Below are positions 25,187 to 33,653 of a stretch of DNA of 64,000 nt, in pieces. The DNA is from Amycolatopsis lurida (lineage in GTDB: Bacteria; Actinomycetota; Actinomycetes; Mycobacteriales; Pseudonocardiaceae). Both the position numbers and the translations under genes were made by a program. Position 1 is the first letter of the stretch. Every line of letters begins with the position of its first letter. The stretch is from contig NZ_FNTA01000004.1 in the NCBI RefSeq assembly GCF_900105055.1, positions 2,263,501-2,327,500 of the forward strand. The letters are read 5' to 3'. The notes beneath the pieces were generated by a model, which was not told the origin of the DNA, did no database searches, and saw only the letters and a list, made by a program, of their open reading frames with translations.

Positions 25187-26758
25187 CTAGACCCGCTGCA
25201 ACCCCGGCTTCCCCGCTTCGACGACGTACGAACGGTCCGCGGCCAGGACCACCTTCGAGAAGTCGTACTCGGTGGTGTCCGAAACCGTCATGAAGTCCGC
25301 CCGCATCTGCGTTTGCGACGCCGTCACCCGGACATAGCCGCGCTTTCCCCGGCAGTACTTGATGTGGGGGTTGTGCGACAGCCACGTCGACGACGGGTCG
25401 GTCGCGGTGTCGCTGTTGCTCGTGACCGAGGTCGTCACCAGTTCCGAACCGAACACCGGGTCGCTGTGGTTGAAGTAGTCGCGGCGCAGATCGGCCGCCC
25501 AGTGCCGGTGGACGTCGCCGGTCAGCACGATCGGGTTCGGCACCTTGCGGTCCACGATGCCCTTCGCGATCCGGTCGCGGGAAGCCTCGTATCCCTGCCA
25601 GGAATCGGGGCTTTCACAGGTCGCCTTGTTGCCGTCGCCGTCACGGGTGGCGAAGAAGACCTGCTGGCCCAGGAAATCCCACTTCGCCGGATGTGTCTCC
25701 AGCGCCTTCAGCAGCCAAGCCTCCTGTGTCGTGCCCAGGATGCTGCGCGACGTCGAACGCATGTCGGTGCACGATGGGCCCGTCGTGCCGGACGGGTCGG
25801 TCACCTGCGCGTTGCGATACTGGCGGGTGTCGAGCATGTGGAACCGGGCGAGGTTGCCCCAGCCGAACTGCCGGTACAGGCGGATCGACGCGCCGCTCGG
25901 CTTCGCGGTCGACCGGATCGGCATGTTCTCGTAGAACGCCTGGAAACCGGCGGCCTTGCGCTCCGCGGTGGCCGGGCTGGCGGTGCCGTTCCAGTTGTTC
26001 ATCACCTCGTGGTCGTCGAAGACCACGACCCACGGCGCCATCGCGTGCGCGTTCTGGAGGTCGGCGTCGGTCTTGTGCTGGGCGTGCCGCGCGCGGTACT
26101 GGGCCAGCGTCGTCACGTCCTCGGTGAAGGCCAGCCTGCGCGGATTCCGGTCGGCGGCGGCGCGGCCGGACTTCCGCTCGTACATGTAGTCGCCGAGGAA
26201 CAGGACCAGATCCGGGTTGTCGGCGAGCATGCCCTTGTACGAGTGGTACCAGCCTTCCTCCCAGTGCTGGCAGGAGGAGAAGCAGTACTTCAGCTGGTTC
26301 ACCGCCGCGCCGGCGGCGGGCGCGGTCCGCGTCCGGCCGACGGGCGAGAGGTAGCCGCTGGTCTTGAACCGGTAAAAGTACTCCCGTCCCGGTTCGAGGC
26401 CCACCGGTTCGATGTGGACGCTATGCCCGGAAGCGCGAGCCGCGGTCACGGTCCCCTTCTGCACGACCGAGGAGAACGCCTGGTCGTTGGCGATCTCCCA
26501 GTCCACTGTGTACGAAGCGTCCGGCATACCGCCGAAACCGTCGGGGTTCAGCGGGGCGGGAGCGAGCCGCGTCCACAGCACGACACTGTCCGGCAGCGGG
26601 TCACCCGACGCGACACCGAGCTGGAACGGGTCGTGGATGGCGGGAGCCGCCGCCAGTGTTCTCGCGTTCGCCCACGAAGGCACGGTCGACGACAACGCCG
26701 CCGCCGAAACCGCCGCGGCTCCACCGAGGAGTACCGCCCGCCGATTCACCTGGCCCAT
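25187..26758 (-). CDS. phoD: Alkaline phosphatase D (PhoD), Tat-exported
   Basis: 523 residues with a twin-arginine signal (VNRRAVLLGGAAAVSAAAL). PhoD metallophosphoesterase motifs are all present: FSSCQHWEEGWY, FLGDYMYE, VFDDHEVMNNW and VLTGDVHRHW, which supply the Fe and Ca ligands. The enzyme cleaves phosphomonoesters and diesters outside the cell to feed phosphate. AAAGG precedes the ATG. The gene follows the SH3-protein gene by 43 bp on the same strand, so the two could share a transcript. I did not find a clear PHO box in that short gap. Confidence 0.93.
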   Translation of the reverse strand: MGQVNRRAVLLGGAAAVSAAALSSTVPSWANARTLAAAPAIHDPFQLGVASGDPLPDSVVLWTRLAPAPLNPDGFGGMPDASYTVDWEIANDQAFSSVVQKGTVTAARASGHSVHIEPVGLEPGREYFYRFKTSGYLSPVGRTRTAPAAGAAVNQLKYCFSSCQHWEEGWYHSYKGMLADNPDLVLFLGDYMYERKSGRAAADRNPRRLAFTEDVTTLAQYRARHAQHKTDADLQNAHAMAPWVVVFDDHEVMNNWNGTASPATAERKAAGFQAFYENMPIRSTAKPSGASIRLYRQFGWGNLARFHMLDTRQYRNAQVTDPSGTTGPSCTDMRSTSRSILGTTQEAWLLKALETHPAKWDFLGQQVFFATRDGDGNKATCESPDSWQGYEASRDRIAKGIVDRKVPNPIVLTGDVHRHWAADLRRDYFNHSDPVFGSELVTTSVTSNSDTATDPSSTWLSHNPHIKYCRGKRGYVRVTASQTQMRADFMTVSDTTEYDFSKVVLAADRSYVVEAGKPGLQRV

Positions 26759-26801
26759 GAAAATTCAACCTTTCGAAGTGGGGAAAGAACGGGGAGGGAT
26801 T

Positions 26802-27458
26802 TCACGCGGCGTAATCGGTGATGCCGCTGCTACAGGCCTCGAGCGTCGGATTCGCGGCGGCGTCGGCGACGCAGACCTTGTAATAGACCCAAGATCCCTT
26901 CGCGACCGGCACGGCCTTGTCGACGTGGGTGCCGTTACCGCCGGAGGCCCAGACGTAGAACGGGCCGGCGCCGCCCTTCAGCCAGTACGCGACCACGGCG
27001 GACTTGCCGTCGGCGTTCCGGTCGTAGACGAGGAAATGCGCGTCCGACGAGCGGAACTGGCCCTCTCCCGCGCAGACCCCGGTGGAACATTCGGCGCTGC
27101 CGGAACCGACTCCGCAGTCGGGGGCGATCCGCTGGTCGGAGCCGGTGTAGACGTAACTGTCCGAGATGTAACCGCCGAGCGCGGGAACGTAGTCCCACAA
27201 CGTCGTGGTGCCCAGCGGACCGGTGACCGAGGTCCCGATCGTCTGGCAGTCGATGGTCACCGTGGCGCCGTTGGCCACCGTGCGCACCGCGGTCGCGGAC
27301 GTGCTCGGGGCGCGGCGGACGTTCAGCGGATCACCCGCCGTCTTCACGGTCCCGGTGGCCGCGGCCAGTGCGGGAGTGGCTCCGGCGAGGCCCAAGGCGC
27401 CCGCCGTCACCAGCACGAGAAAGAAACCGGCGAGCCGCCGGACACTTGAACGCTTCAT
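26802..27458 (-). CDS. Secreted SH3-domain protein (first of a pair)
   Basis: 218 residues from ATG 27458. A Sec signal ends at ATPALA. Residues 35-110 are a bacterial SH3 domain (TAGDPLNVRRAPSTSATAV...ISDSYVYTGSD), expected to bind cell-wall peptide or glycan. The C-terminal 100 residues carry several Cys and no recognised catalytic motif. The SH3 part is clearly homologous to the C-terminus of the protein at 30689-31915. The two genes lie on either side of a SARP regulator and share an upstream repeat motif. Confidence 0.75.
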   Translation of the reverse strand: MKRSSVRRLAGFFLVLVTAGALGLAGATPALAAATGTVKTAGDPLNVRRAPSTSATAVRTVANGATVTIDCQTIGTSVTGPLGTTTLWDYVPALGGYISDSYVYTGSDQRIAPDCGVGSGSAECSTGVCAGEGQFRSSDAHFLVYDRNADGKSAVVAYWLKGGAGPFYVWASGGNGTHVDKAVPVAKGSWVYYKVCVADAAANPTLEACSSGITDYAA

Positions 27459-27480
27459 GACCGCAGCGTCGACCGGCGTC

Positions 27481-27499
27481 GTACACATCACGTACAAAC
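27481..27499 (-). promoter_or_regulatory. SARP-type heptamer direct repeat before the SH3 gene
   Basis: On the minus strand GTTTGTACGTGATGTGTAC contains heptamers TTTGTAC and TGTGTAC with a 4-bp spacer, an 11-bp period. SARP regulators bind such one-turn heptamer repeats. The same arrangement, GTTTGTA-N6-GTGTAC, recurs at 30615-30633. It ends 22 bp before the SH3 start and lies about 100 bp upstream of the SARP gene. Confidence 0.55.
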
Positions 27500-27601
27500 A
27501 CCGACCGCTGTCTGCACATGCATGCGAATGGATCTAGCCAACCATGGCGGGACGGCAATATTATCGGCGGATATGGGGCTCCTGCCGTATTGGCGGTTTA
27601 G

Positions 27602-30553
27602 GTGACTATTCTCGGGTTTCGCGTTCTCGGTCCGCTCGAAGTGGCGGTGGACGGACAGGTGGTGCCGCTCGGCGGGCCCAAACCCCGGCTGCTGCTGGCC
27701 GCTCTCCTGCTCCAGCCCAACGTCGTCGTCTCCACCGAACTGCTGATCGAGGTCCTGTGGCCTTCGTCGGCGCCCCGTTCGGCGGCGGCGAACATCCGCA
27801 CCTACGTCCATTCACTCCGCAAACGCCTCGCAGACCACGACCCCGAACTCGGGGAACGCATCGGAAGCCGGGCATCCGGCTACATCCTCAAGGCCACCCC
27901 CGACGAGATCGACCACATCCGCTTCGGCGAATTGGCCGCCCGCGCGCAGGACGCGCTCGGCCGCGGGGAAGCCGAATCGGCCCTCGGCCTGCTGGATCAA
28001 GCGGAAGCGCTGTGGCGCGGGGAAGTTCTCGAAGGCCTCCCCCACGACCACGGCTGGGGCGCGACCGTCGCCCGGCTGACGGAATTGCGGCTCGCCGTCC
28101 AGGAACAGCGGCTGCGGGCGAGGATCGAACTCGGCCGGACCGCCGAGGCCGTCGCCGAGTTACGCGGCCTGGTCACCGAACATCCCCTGCGTGAAGAGCT
28201 CTGGCAGCAGCTGATCGTCGCGCTGCGGGCCGACGGCCGCACGGCCGACGCGATCGAGGCCTACGAAACGGCCGAGAAGGTACTGGCCGACGAGCTCGGC
28301 ACCGAGCCGGGGCCGCGCCTGCGGGAACTGCGGGCATCGCTGGTCCTCACGCCGTCCGCGACCCAGGACGCGGTGGCCGCCGCCCTCACCGTGCCGATGA
28401 CGCCGGTCTGCCAGCTGCCGCTGGACCTGCCGGACTTCACCGGCCGCGACGAGGTGGTCAGCGCGCTCGTCGGACTCTTCCACGATCGTCGTGAACAGGG
28501 AAAACCCGCGATCGCGGTGCTTTCGGGGGCGCCGGGGATCGGCAAGTCCTCCGTCGCGATCCGGGTGGCGCACGCGGTCCGCGACGACTTCCCGGACGGT
28601 CAGCTGCACGTCGACCTCGCCGGGACGTCGTCCTCGCCCCGGCCCCCGATGACCGTGCTCGCCGAGTTGCTCCGCGCCTTGGGCGTCCCCGACGCGGGAC
28701 TGCCGCGTGATCTTCCCGAGCGCGCGGCGCTGCTGCGTTCCCGGCTCGCGACCCTGCGGATGTGCGTCGTCCTCGACGACGCCGGCAGCGCGGCGCAGGT
28801 CCGCCCGCTGCTGCCCGGCGCGGGTTCCTGCGCGGTGCTGATCACCAGCCGGGTCCGGATGCCGGATCTGGCCGGGGCCACCCCGGTCGACGTCGACCTG
28901 CTGCCCGAAGGCGAGGCCGCGAAGCTGCTCGAAGGCATCGTCGGCACCGAAAGAGTCGCGGCGGAGCCGGAGTGCGCGACCGCGATCCTGCGCCACTGCG
29001 GCTATCTGCCGCTGGCGATCCGGGTCGCCGGCGCGAAGCTGACCCACCGGCCGGGCTGGACGCTGCGCGTGCTGGCCGACCGGCTGCGGGACGAAAGACG
29101 AAGATTGGACGAACTCCGCGTCGGTGATCTCGCCGTGCGGGCCAGTGTCACGCTCAGCTACGACCTTCTGCCGATGTCGGCGGCGACCGCGTTCCGTGGC
29201 CTCGGCGGGCTCGGCTCGGTCCAGTTCCCGGGCTGGGTGGTCGCGGCCCTGCTCGGCCGCACGCACGGTGAGGACGTCCTCGATGTCCTGGTGGACGCTC
29301 ATCTGGTCGAGCTCAGCGGCTCGGACGCCACCGGCGAGCCCCGCTACCGCTTGCACGACCTGTTGCGGTGTTACGCCCTCGAACTCCGTGCGCAGGACGT
29401 TCCGGTAAAGGCACGCGACGCCACGAAGCGGGTGCTGGAGGGTTATCTCGCGCTCGCGGTCGAAGCCGCCGCCCGGATGCCGATCCATTTCTTCGGGCTC
29501 TACCGGGACGACACGGCCGTCCAGCCCGGGCTGCCGCCGGGCACCGCACACCTGATCGAGGATCCGGCCGCGTGGTTCGCCGCCGAACGGCACACCTGTG
29601 TCGCCGCCGTCTCGCTCGCCGCCGATCTGGGCTTCGACTCGCTGGCCTGGCGTCTCGCCGCCGCGCTGGCGCCGTACTTCGACCAGCGCGGTCACCAGGA
29701 CGACTGGATGCACACGCACGCCGTCGCGCTGGCCGCCGCCCGCCGGTCCGGCGAGGTCCGCGGTGAGGCGATCATCCAGCGCAATCTCGGGCAGATCCAG
29801 CTGTACCAGGACAGTTACGCCGAGGCCCTGGTCGCGTTCGAGCAGTCGCAACTGCTGTTCGACAAGGTCGGCGACACGCGGGGCGCGGCGATCGCGCTGG
29901 CCGGGCTCGGCACCGTGCTGCGGATCAAGGGCGAGGACACCGTCGCGCTGGAGCACTGTCACGCGGCGCTCGACCAGTTCTCGGCGGCGGGCGATCCGCA
30001 TGGTGAGGCCGTCGCGCGCATCGCGATCGGCGCGGTGTGGCTGGCGCGGCGCCGATACGCCGACGCGGAACGCTGGTTCACCGAGGCGCTGGAGCAGTCC
30101 GCCCGGATCGGCGATCGGCACCGCGAGGCGCACGCGCTGAAACGGCTCGCCATGCTGCGTCAGCATCAGGGCAACCTCTCCGGCGCGCGGGAGCGGGTCG
30201 ACCGTGCCATCGCGATCTTCAACGAACTCGGCGACGACCACTGCGTCGGCTACGCGAACCAGAACCTCGGCGAGCTGTACCTGCACAGCGGCGACCTGGC
30301 CCACGCGCAACTGCTGCTGGTCAATTCGCTGAGCGTGCACCGGCGCAACGGGGACCGCCGGTCCGAGGCCGAGGTGTCACAGTTGCTCGGCGAACTGCAC
30401 GAGGCGCTGAGCCAGCCCGAGCGGTCGCGGACGTATTCGGAGCGCGCGCTGGCGTTGTGGCGGGAACTCTCCGCGCGCCCACAGGAATCCGCACTCGCGT
30501 CGCGCCTGCAGGAATCGGCCGAAGCCTCGTACAACGACTCCGCGAGCGCCTGA
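27602..30553 (+). CDS. AfsR/SARP-family regulator with NB-ARC and TPR domains
   Basis: 983 residues from the GTG at 27602, with no ribosome site, so it is possibly leaderless. Residues 1-95 are an OmpR-like winged helix (ANIRTYVHSLRKRL). About 100-250 form the BTAD domain. About 280-560 are an NB-ARC ATPase with Walker A SGAPGIGKSS and Walker B CVVLDDAG. The C-terminal 400 residues are TPR-like repeats. This is the AfsR architecture: a signal-gated ATPase that turns on promoters holding heptamer repeats, often for secondary metabolism. No biosynthetic cluster is adjacent, but the flanking SH3 genes carry matching repeats. Confidence 0.92.
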   Translation: MTILGFRVLGPLEVAVDGQVVPLGGPKPRLLLAALLLQPNVVVSTELLIEVLWPSSAPRSAAANIRTYVHSLRKRLADHDPELGERIGSRASGYILKATPDEIDHIRFGELAARAQDALGRGEAESALGLLDQAEALWRGEVLEGLPHDHGWGATVARLTELRLAVQEQRLRARIELGRTAEAVAELRGLVTEHPLREELWQQLIVALRADGRTADAIEAYETAEKVLADELGTEPGPRLRELRASLVLTPSATQDAVAAALTVPMTPVCQLPLDLPDFTGRDEVVSALVGLFHDRREQGKPAIAVLSGAPGIGKSSVAIRVAHAVRDDFPDGQLHVDLAGTSSSPRPPMTVLAELLRALGVPDAGLPRDLPERAALLRSRLATLRMCVVLDDAGSAAQVRPLLPGAGSCAVLITSRVRMPDLAGATPVDVDLLPEGEAAKLLEGIVGTERVAAEPECATAILRHCGYLPLAIRVAGAKLTHRPGWTLRVLADRLRDERRRLDELRVGDLAVRASVTLSYDLLPMSAATAFRGLGGLGSVQFPGWVVAALLGRTHGEDVLDVLVDAHLVELSGSDATGEPRYRLHDLLRCYALELRAQDVPVKARDATKRVLEGYLALAVEAAARMPIHFFGLYRDDTAVQPGLPPGTAHLIEDPAAWFAAERHTCVAAVSLAADLGFDSLAWRLAAALAPYFDQRGHQDDWMHTHAVALAAARRSGEVRGEAIIQRNLGQIQLYQDSYAEALVAFEQSQLLFDKVGDTRGAAIALAGLGTVLRIKGEDTVALEHCHAALDQFSAAGDPHGEAVARIAIGAVWLARRRYADAERWFTEALEQSARIGDRHREAHALKRLAMLRQHQGNLSGARERVDRAIAIFNELGDDHCVGYANQNLGELYLHSGDLAHAQLLLVNSLSVHRRNGDRRSEAEVSQLLGELHEALSQPERSRTYSERALALWRELSARPQESALASRLQESAEASYNDSASA

Positions 30554-30565
30554 CCTTTTCGCCAT

Positions 30566-30609
30566 TCGGCACCTGATTGCGAGGTTCACCCACCGCAACC
30601 AGGTGCCGA
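30566..30609 (+). terminator. Hairpin after the SARP gene
   Basis: TCGGCACCTG and CAGGTGCCGA are 10-bp arms, 12 bp after the stop codon, with a short inner GCG/CGC pairing. No T-run. Confidence 0.55.
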
Positions 30610-30614
30610 CTTGC

Positions 30615-30633
30615 GTTTGTATCGATCGTGTAC
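30615..30633 (+). promoter_or_regulatory. SARP-type heptamer direct repeat before the second SH3 gene
   Basis: GTTTGTATCGATCGTGTAC: heptamers TTTGTAT and CGTGTAC with a 4-bp spacer. It is identical to the site at 27481-27499 in GTTTGTA and GTGTAC and in the six-base distance between them. It lies 55 bp upstream of the ATG at 30689. Confidence 0.55.
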
Positions 30634-30688
30634 ACGCCCCGGCGAAGCTCCCTTCGTAGCAACCGAGAGTGCTCGAAGGGAGACCGGA

Positions 30689-31915
30689 ATGGTCCGGACC
30701 GTTAAGGCCCGCCGGGTGATGGCGGCCGTCCTGGCCGTGGGGGCGGTCACCGCCTTGGCCGCCAGCCCCGCGAACGCGGCGCCCGAAGGCAGCTGGCGCG
30801 CCGATCTGTCCACTGTGGACGGCGACGACGTCAACGTCCGCAGCGACGGTGGCGTGCTCAGCCTGGAAAACGCCGCCTGGCACAGAAAACCCGACTCCGT
30901 CGGCAGCCAGGGCTACCTGCTGCTCGCCGAGCAGAAGCTCGGGAAGCCGGTCAACCGCGTCACCGCCCAGGTGACCGCCGACGCGCCGAAGGGCACCGAG
31001 GTCGAGGTCGACGTCCGGGGCAAGCTCAACTCCCAGGACTGGACGGAGTGGACGCCCACCGAGGGCGGCGCCGCCCAGCTGTCCGCTTCGGTCTCCACGG
31101 TCCAGGTCCGCATCGGACTGCGCACGGTGACCGACGGCGTGACCGCGAAGGTCAGCGACGTCACCCTCCAGGGTGAGCTCGGCCCGCAGACCAACGCGAT
31201 CGGCGCGGCCGCCGCCGCGCTGACGTACAAGGTCTACGGCACCCGCGAAGGCCTCGTCGGCGGCACCACCGCCAACGGCCACGTGATCAAGTCCCGCGAC
31301 CACTTCGTCGCCCTCCCCTCGGGCCGCGGCCTCGCGCCGAAGAACACCGGCAACTACACCGTCCGCGTCTGCCGCACCGACAACAGCCGGTGCGAGTACG
31401 CGCCGGTGTGGGACGTCGGCCCGTGGAACACCAAGGACGACTACTGGAACCCGTCGGCCACCCGCCAGATGTGGAAGAACCTGCCGCAGGGCAAGCCCGA
31501 GGCGCAGGCGGCGTACCAGGACGGCTACAACGGCGGCAAGGACGAGTTCGGCCGCAAGGTGGCCAACCCGGCGGGCATCGACCTCGCGGACGGCACGTTC
31601 TGGGACGGCCTGAAGATGACGGACAACGGCTGGGTCAACGTCTCCTACCTGTGGACCGGCTCCGGCCCGACCGGCGTCATCAGCACCGCGGGCGACCCGA
31701 TGAACATCCGGGCCTCCGCCAGCACGACCGCGGCTATCAAGGGCCTCGCGGCGAACTACGCGAAGGTCAACATCGAGTGCTACGTCGAGGGCGAGACCGT
31801 CACCGGCAAGTTCGGCACCAGCAACGTCTGGGACCGGATCGGCCCGGGACACTACGTCTCCGACACCTACGTGCAGACCGGCTCGGACCTGCCGGTGGCG
31901 CCCAAGTGCTCGTGA
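30689..31915 (+). CDS. Secreted SH3-domain protein (second of a pair), cell-wall associated
   Basis: 408 residues from the ATG at 30689 after AAGGGAG. A Sec signal ends at ANAAPEG. Residues about 30-160 form a beta-rich domain of unknown type. About 175-310 contain a segment (HVIKSRDHFVALPSGRGLAPKNTGNYTVRVC) that looks like a double-psi barrel, as in RlpA-like wall proteins. The C-terminal 75 residues are a bacterial SH3 domain (TAGDPMNIRASASTTAAIKG) like that of the gene at 26802. A role in binding or remodelling cell wall is likely; no catalytic residue is certain. Confidence 0.72.
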   Translation: MVRTVKARRVMAAVLAVGAVTALAASPANAAPEGSWRADLSTVDGDDVNVRSDGGVLSLENAAWHRKPDSVGSQGYLLLAEQKLGKPVNRVTAQVTADAPKGTEVEVDVRGKLNSQDWTEWTPTEGGAAQLSASVSTVQVRIGLRTVTDGVTAKVSDVTLQGELGPQTNAIGAAAAALTYKVYGTREGLVGGTTANGHVIKSRDHFVALPSGRGLAPKNTGNYTVRVCRTDNSRCEYAPVWDVGPWNTKDDYWNPSATRQMWKNLPQGKPEAQAAYQDGYNGGKDEFGRKVANPAGIDLADGTFWDGLKMTDNGWVNVSYLWTGSGPTGVISTAGDPMNIRASASTTAAIKGLAANYAKVNIECYVEGETVTGKFGTSNVWDRIGPGHYVSDTYVQTGSDLPVAPKCS

Positions 31916-32056
31916 CGCACCCCTGAACCCGCTTCGGCCGAAGGCCCCGCTATCGCGGTGGCAGGGCGCCCCTGGCACCTGTCGTGCCCTCAGATCCAGG
32001 CCGCGCCCTGCCGACGTCGATCGCGGTCGCGGGTTCAAAGGTCGAACACAGATCGC

Positions 32057-32090
32057 GAAGGCCCGGCGTACCCCATAACGCCGGGCCTTC
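32057..32090 (+). terminator. Rho-independent-like terminator
   Basis: 13-bp perfect stem (GAAGGCCCGGCGT and complement) with an 8-nt loop, followed by GCCCTTTCG. It lies about 140 bp downstream of the SH3 gene. The rest of the gap 31916-32185 holds no supported gene. Confidence 0.7.
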
Positions 32091-32185
32091 GCCCTTTCGT
32101 CCACCCTTTTTCCCGCGCGGACAGACCTGGGGCCGAGGCGTCCGCCATCGAGACTGGGCGGTAGCCACGACCTGAGGGGGTCCGC

Positions 32186-33571
32186 ATGAATCCGCCCGAA
32201 ACGACCACGCTGCGCGAAAAACTGTCCGGCACGGTGGTCACCGCCGCCGATCCGGGTTACGACGCAGCCCGCGCCGTGTGGAACGGCGACATCGACCGGC
32301 GCCCGGCGGTGGTCGCCGAATGCGCCACGCGCGAGGACGTCGTCACCGCGCTGGCCTTCGGCCGCGACAAGGGACTCGAGATCACCGTGCGCGGCGGCGG
32401 GCACAGTTTCAGCGGTTCCGCCGTCGCCGACGACGGGCTGGTGATCGATCTCGGCGGGCTGCGCCGGATCACCGTCGACCCGGATGCCCGCACCGCGGTG
32501 GTCGGGGGCGGCGCGCTCTGGGCCGACGTCGACGAGGCGACGCAGCGGCACGGGCTCGCGACGGTCGGCGGCACGGTGAGCGACACCGGCGTCGGCGGTC
32601 TCACCCTCGGCGGTGGTTTCGGCTGGCTGACCGCGAAACACGGGCTCACGATCGACAATCTGCTCTCGGCGGAGGTCGTGACGGCCGACGGCCGGATCCT
32701 GCGGGCTTCCGAGGCGGAGCATCCGGATCTCTTCTGGGCGCTGCGCGGCGGGGGCGGGAACTTCGGCGTGGTCACGGAATTCGAGTTCCGGCTGCACCGC
32801 GTCGGCCTCGCCGAAGTCGGGCTGTTCTTCTGGACGCTGGCCGACGCGCCCGAGGCGATGCGTTTCGCGAAGGACGTGATCGCGTCCCTGCCGTCGGGCA
32901 CCGGTTCCATGCTCGTCGGGCTCAACGCGCCACCCGCGCCCTTCGTCCCGCCGGAGCTTCACCTCGCGCCGGGTCTCGCGCTCGTCGTCGCCGGCTTCGA
33001 CGGTCCCGAACGGCACGGCCTGCTGGTCGAGCGGATCCGGAGCGGGCTGCCCACGGCATTCGAACTGGTCACCCCGATGCCGTACGCGGAGCTGCAAAAG
33101 CTGCTCGATCCGACCGCGCCACGGGGAATCCTCGCCTACGAGAAGTCGCTGTACGTCGCCTCGCTGTCCGAAAAGGTCATCGACCTGATCGCCGCGCGCC
33201 TGCCGGACAAGGCGTCGCCGACGACCGTTCTGCCGATCGTGCCGTTGCAGGACACGTTCTCGACGGTGCACGACGACGCGACCGCGTTCGGCGGGCCGCG
33301 GGCGCCCGGGTTCGTCGTCGGTATGGCGGCCACCGCCCCGACGCCGGAACTCCTGGCCGCGGACCGTGTCTGGACGCGGAGGCTGTGGGAGGAGCTCCTG
33401 CCGCATTCCAACAACCACGGCGGCTATCTGAACTTCATGAACGAATACGACGAAGACCGGGTGCGTACGGCGTTCGGCGCGGAGAAATACGCGCGGCTGG
33501 CCGCCATCAAGGCGGTGTACGACCCGGACAACGTGTTCCGGCACAACGCGAACATCCGTCCCGCTGGGTGA
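32186..33571 (+). CDS. FAD-linked oxidase, berberine-bridge-enzyme-like
   Basis: 461 residues. The PCMH-type FAD domain contains RGGGHSFSG, whose His is the usual covalent FAD attachment site. GGTVSDTGVGGLTLGGGFGWL is the second flavin contact. The C-terminal BBE motif is YDPDNVFRHNANI. The GGCGS-like Cys of bicovalent members is replaced (GGGFG), so flavin is probably attached through His alone. Such enzymes oxidise sugars, alkaloids or polyketides with O2. A G-rich ribosome site (GAGGGGG) precedes the ATG. No partner genes nearby identify the substrate. Confidence 0.88.
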   Translation: MNPPETTTLREKLSGTVVTAADPGYDAARAVWNGDIDRRPAVVAECATREDVVTALAFGRDKGLEITVRGGGHSFSGSAVADDGLVIDLGGLRRITVDPDARTAVVGGGALWADVDEATQRHGLATVGGTVSDTGVGGLTLGGGFGWLTAKHGLTIDNLLSAEVVTADGRILRASEAEHPDLFWALRGGGGNFGVVTEFEFRLHRVGLAEVGLFFWTLADAPEAMRFAKDVIASLPSGTGSMLVGLNAPPAPFVPPELHLAPGLALVVAGFDGPERHGLLVERIRSGLPTAFELVTPMPYAELQKLLDPTAPRGILAYEKSLYVASLSEKVIDLIAARLPDKASPTTVLPIVPLQDTFSTVHDDATAFGGPRAPGFVVGMAATAPTPELLAADRVWTRRLWEELLPHSNNHGGYLNFMNEYDEDRVRTAFGAEKYARLAAIKAVYDPDNVFRHNANIRPAG

Positions 33572-33653
33572 GCCTTTTATTCACAACCATGAACGGTCTT
33601 CACAATCCCGTCATCGGCGTGCGAAACTCCCGTTACGCATTTCCCACTGACGA

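Noticed and set aside
32020-32050. tRNA-like T-loop (GCGGGTTCAAAGG)
   Set aside because: No acceptor, D or anticodon arms can be folded around it.
30377-33544. Very long minus-strand ORF of 1055 codons
   Set aside because: It runs antisense through four well-supported plus-strand genes or gaps and has no recognisable domain.
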